From assembly GCA_003255025.1 (NCBI GenBank), contig QANY01008646.1, positions 1,114,905 through 1,178,904 on the forward strand: DNA of 64,000 nucleotides. Direction: 5' to 3'. The notes below the pieces were generated by a model that saw only the letters and a program-made list of their open reading frames with translations, was not told where the DNA came from and did no database searches. The stretch is from Datisca glomerata (lineage: Eukaryota; Streptophyta; Magnoliopsida; Cucurbitales; Datiscaceae). A program made the translations under genes and the position numbers. This document shows, one piece after another, positions 60,600-64,000 of this stretch (positions are counted from its first letter, which is position 1; the number at the start of each line of letters is the position of its first letter).

Positions 60600-62195
60600 T
60601 AACCAACGTTTGCGTCCAACTCGAGGAAAATGAGAAAAAGAAGTTGATAAAATTTCTAAGGGAAAATAAGGGTGTATTTACAGCGGCGGCACAATAGATG
60701 CCCAAAATTTTGGAAGAGTTCATCTTTTACAAATTAAACACGAATCCCAATATGAAACTGGTGAAACAAAGGAAGAGAAGCTTTTCCTGAATGAAATCAA
60801 GCGATCAAAAAGGAGGTTGAGAAGCTATTGGCAATGGACTTCATCAGAGAAGTAAACTACCCTCATGTTTAATGAACTTTACTTGTCAAAGATAACCATA
60901 ACCCGGTTAGCAAAAGAAGTCAATTGTCGACGCCTACGCTAGCCATTGCTTTGACCTTTCCAATTTTACTGTTGAACAGGAGCACTCTAGACTGTCGAAG
61001 CGATGGGAGCTACCTGGTGTGGCTGGCTGATTTTGATGTTGTTGGGATGAAGGAGATAGATTTTGTTGCCCTAATTGGAGTGGAGCATTTGAACTTTAAA
61101 TTGCTGGTAGTGAATTGCTAGCTAACGTAGTAATGGTACGGAAGAAGAATAGGAAGTGGAGGATCTGCTTCGGCTTAACTGACCGAAACAAGGCATTCCC
61201 CAAAGACGAATACCCACTGCCAAGGATAGATCAAATGGTCATGGAAGGTCAAGGGTGAATTAGGACCTCCAAGTGGTAAACCAGTCCTATGAGTGGGTTG
61301 AGAGGGCTATTGTTTTTAGGTCAGAGACGGGCTATTGGAAGCTAGTGTTGATCTCTATTAATGGGTTTACTTTGGATCATTCAATGGGTACCAAGATTGG
61401 AAGAGGGGGGAGGCCATTGGGGAAGCCCTACCCAACCTTCTCTATTTTTAAGGATCCCTCATATTTTGGATTCCATGCTTCCCGGACTCGTAATAGACGA
61501 CTAGGAACAAGAAGAGGGTTAGTAGTCTCTATCGTTGCAGTTCCTTCTCCTTCCATTGAGACGACCCTTTTTCTGTTTTTTTGTTCACCGCGGCAGAAAG
61601 AATGAATAAGCTGGAATAACTCAAAAAGAAAGTGGCACCTAGATGCCACTTCAAAGCACAAACTTCTCAGTTTCATAGACGCTTACTCGAGTTACAATCA
61701 GGTGAAAATGTTCTAACCCGATCAGGAAAAAACCTATTTCATTACTGAATACGGCGTTTATTGCTAGAAAGTTATGCCCTTTGGTCTAAAGAATGCAGGT
61801 GCAACCTATCAAAGGCTGGTGAACAAAGTATTTCATGAGCAGATAAAAACAATATGGAATTCTATGTCGATGACATGCTGGTCAAAAGTAAGAAGCAGGA
61901 AGACCACATTCAGGACCTTGAAGAAGTTTTCTCTGTTCTAAGGAAAAATTCCATTAAGCTTAACCCGGAGAAGTGCACTTTTGGATTGGCAGAGAGAAAG
62001 TTCCTTGGACACATAATTACACAACGGGGAATCAAAGTAAACCTGAACCAGGTAAAGGTGATCACAGAAATGAGGTCCCTATGGAACCTCAAAGAAATCC
62101 AAGGGTTAACGGGAAGACTGGCTACCTTGAACAGGTTAATCTCCAGATCGACAGACAGATGCAAACTTTTCTTCTAGAGGTTACAGAAAAACACC
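60600..62195 (+). pseudogene. Ty3/gypsy reverse transcriptase, interrupted by two foreign segments
   Basis: RT blocks: DFIREVNYP (about 60838-60870), LANVVMVRKKNRKWRICF (about 61109), FPKDEYPLPRIDQMV (about 61197-61240), DATSKHKLLSFIDAYSSYNQ (about 61648-61700), KVMPFGLKNAGATYQRLVN (about 61770), YVDD at 61863-61874, and FLGHIITQRGIKVN near 62000. About 235 bp of unrelated sequence lies between YP and LAN, and about 410 bp between QMV and DAT. Stops and shifts are also present. Confidence 0.85.
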
Positions 62196-62640
62196 ATGAG
62201 TGGATGGAATGAAGACTGTCAAGAAGCCTTTGCCAAAGTTAAAGAGTATCTAACGGCTCCCCCTTACTATCAAAACCTACTCCGGGTGAACAGTCAGTGT
62301 GGTGCTCATCAAATAAGAGGAGAGAAAATAGAAACATGTATACTTTGTGAGAAAAAGTCTTTTAGCAGTAGATATAAGATATAAATGAATGGAGAAACTA
62401 GTACTGGCCATTATAACTGCGGCACGGAAACTAAGGCCTTATTTCCAAGCCCACAGTATCAAGGTGTTAACTGATTCTCCCATTAAAAGCCTTCTGCACT
62501 CGACGGGGGCAAGCAAGAGAATAGCAAAATGGTCAATTGAGCTAAGCCAGAACGAGATTAGTTACGGGCCCCATACTTTAATAAAAGGGTAGGAATTAGC
62601 ATATTTTATAGCAAACTTCACAGAATGGGAAGTTGAACGA
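62196..62640 (+). pseudogene. Ty3/gypsy first RNase H domain, broken
   Basis: MSGWNEDCQEAFAKVKEYLT (about 62200) is the classical RT-RNase H junction. KLVLAIITAARKLRPYFQAH (about 62395) and KWSIELSQNEI follow. A stop lies near 62384, and the middle is shortened. Confidence 0.8.
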
Positions 62641-62670
62641 GAAACCCATCAAACTGGAAAAGACAGAACT

Positions 62671-63050
62671 TGGAAACTTTTTGTCGACAGTGCTTTAAAT
62701 AGTAGAGGATCAGGAGCAGGTGTGCTAGTACAAACTCCCTTTGGAGAAATATTGGAACACTCCATCTCCTTTGAATTCGATGCGTCAAATAATGATGCAG
62801 AGTACGAAGTGCTGATCACAGGGGTATCCCTGCTGCAAAAATATGAGGTGACTAATGTTAAATTTTTTTGTGATTCATGTTGATTGTGATACAGGACATG
62901 GGGGAATACGTAGAAAAGGACCAAAGAATGGTGAGTTTTTTTTATAACAGGTAAATGATCTACTCAGCACGATAAAAGAATATGAAATCCAATAAATTTC
63001 AAGAACTGATAACGGGAACGTTGATGCCCTAGCAAATATGGGATCTTCAT
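62671..63050 (+). pseudogene. Ty3/gypsy second (additional) RNase H domain
   Basis: WKLFVDSALNSRGSGAGVLV (first Asp) then FDASNNDAEYEVLI (Glu/Asp) and DNGNVDALANMGSS (last Asp) form a second complete RNase H fold after the normal one. This additional, archaeal-like RNase H marks the Tat branch of plant gypsy elements. A frameshift occurs near 62880-62945. Confidence 0.82.
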
Positions 63051-63517
63051 TACGCTTCCCCTGCAAAATGAATGTCCCTGTAGAAATTCTGAAGAAGCCA
63101 AGCACTTCGCTCCCCTGGAATAACGTGGTTGATGTAGAAATTGAACGGGAACCAAGTTGGCAATATGACATAATCCGCCTACATGAAAAAAAAACACTTC
63201 ATAAAGACAAACTACTACTATCAAAAAAGGTTCAACAACAGGGTGCCAGGTATACGATGATTAACGGGGTATCATATAAGAAAATGTTTGTAGGACAGTA
63301 CGTGAATTGTTTACAAGAAAACGAGGCCCAATATGTGTTAGTGGAAATTCACGACCGCAAATGCGGATACCACATTGGGGGAAGATCACTAGCCCGTAAA
63401 TTCATGAACGAAGGATATTACTATCCCCGAATGCATCAGGATGTCAAACAGTATGCGAAAAAATGTCACCTCTTCGCGCCCGTAGCACTTCATAAGTCCT
63501 ATCTCATAAGAACCTAG
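63050..63517 (+). pseudogene. Ty3/gypsy integrase zinc-binding region; catalytic core missing
   Basis: The frame 63038-63517 includes LVEIHDRKCGYHIGGRSLARKF and YYPRMHQDVKQYAKKCHLF, the HHCC zinc domain with the last Cys lost. The frame ends TAG at 63515-63517 with no DDE core. The next 480 bp to the window end show no ORF, so the core is deleted or lies elsewhere. Confidence 0.8.
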
Positions 63518-64000
63518 GGGCATGAAAAACCCTTGAGCCCTACTCAGGAAAAATAACTCAAGAATGAAAAACCATAGAAGCAGGCGATTCTAAACAGGCC
63601 TGCTTGTAGCAAACGGGAAGGAAATCAACCGATAGAAAGCTGAAACGGTCAAACTGGGTAAACATACTCTTGCCTGGACATTTCTTGAAAGTACTTCCAA
63701 GCATTTGAAAAACTAAGTAGTTGATAAATTTACTTAACTATCTAAAAAAGATTAAAAGGGAAGAGTATCTTTTATTGCTTATGGAACTTCACTGAAGCAG
63801 TCAAGAAGACTAGAAAAAACTGATTAATAAACTTATACTAAGTGTTAAAGAAGTGATAGAGCATATTGAAGAAATGAGTCATTTCATTAAAAAATGGAAA
63901 ATTGCAAAATTATTCCAAACAAAAAAGTAAAAGACCGTGAAAAAATGCGAGAAAGGAGGAAAAAGTGCTAAGCTCTGCATCCCTGGGAGTAACATCAGCA
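63518..64000 (+). other. Downstream gypsy-derived DNA, no ORF
   Basis: The stretch begins 'gggcatgaaaaacccttgagcccta', in style like Tat element downstream sequence. No PPT or 3' LTR boundary could be fixed inside the window. Confidence 0.35.

Noticed and set aside
61273..61605. 110-codon frame inside gypsy RT as a gene
   Set aside because: Lies in an insertion within a dead element. No recognised domain and no promoter.

Overview
The window is nuclear DNA of a flowering plant, very probably a eudicot. Three intact multi-exon plant genes (P5C dehydrogenase, an EB1 microtubule plus-end protein and an HVA22/DP1 protein) sit in AT-rich DNA full of decayed plant mobile elements. No prokaryotic genes, CRISPR arrays, rRNA or tRNA genes were seen. 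The species cannot be named from the sequence.

Layout. 1-590: a broken coiled-coil reading frame on the minus strand. 588-9216: an endogenous pararetrovirus (Caulimoviridae, florendovirus-like). It is about one full genome (1401-9216), opened at its tRNA-Met primer site and bounded by a 25-bp near-identical redundancy, plus an inverted 0.82-kb second copy of the capsid-proximal coiled-coil region (588-1406). All viral genes carry stops or frameshifts. 10328-16963 (+): complete 16-exon P5C dehydrogenase (ALDH12 type), 554 codons, with two GC-AG introns. 18011-18553 (-): an unrecognised frame with one stop. 19148-23089: a full-length, dead MULE transposon with 112-bp terminal inverted repeats, a 9-bp target duplication and a FAR1-like transposase. 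23283-26427: the 3' part of a CACTA element. 26428-30600: AT-rich DNA with local duplications. 30620-33374 (+): EB1, 8 exons. 34246-35602 (-): HVA22, 5 exons, convergent with EB1.

36536-47900 is a nested cluster. An L1-type LINE on the minus strand is cut by a second CACTA-like insertion (right end at 42292) and by a 1,933-bp solo LTR (45698-47630). 49700-57330 is a GC-rich patchwork of unrelated-looking tandem arrays (about 167, 45, 24, 60 and 80-bp periods) with a short Ty3/gypsy gag remnant on the minus strand. About 100-bp direct repeats flank its core and may be LTR starts of a non-autonomous retroelement. 57400-63520 (+) is a degraded Ty3/gypsy element of the Tat type (gag, protease, RT, two RNase H domains, integrase zinc region); two unrelated sequences interrupt its RT and its integrase core is missing.

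The host genes are independent housekeeping or stress genes: proline catabolism in mitochondria, microtubule plus-end tracking, and ER/vesicle membrane shaping. They do not form a pathway. The rest records successive integrations and decay: a virus, a MULE, two CACTA elements, a LINE, a solo LTR and at least one gypsy element.
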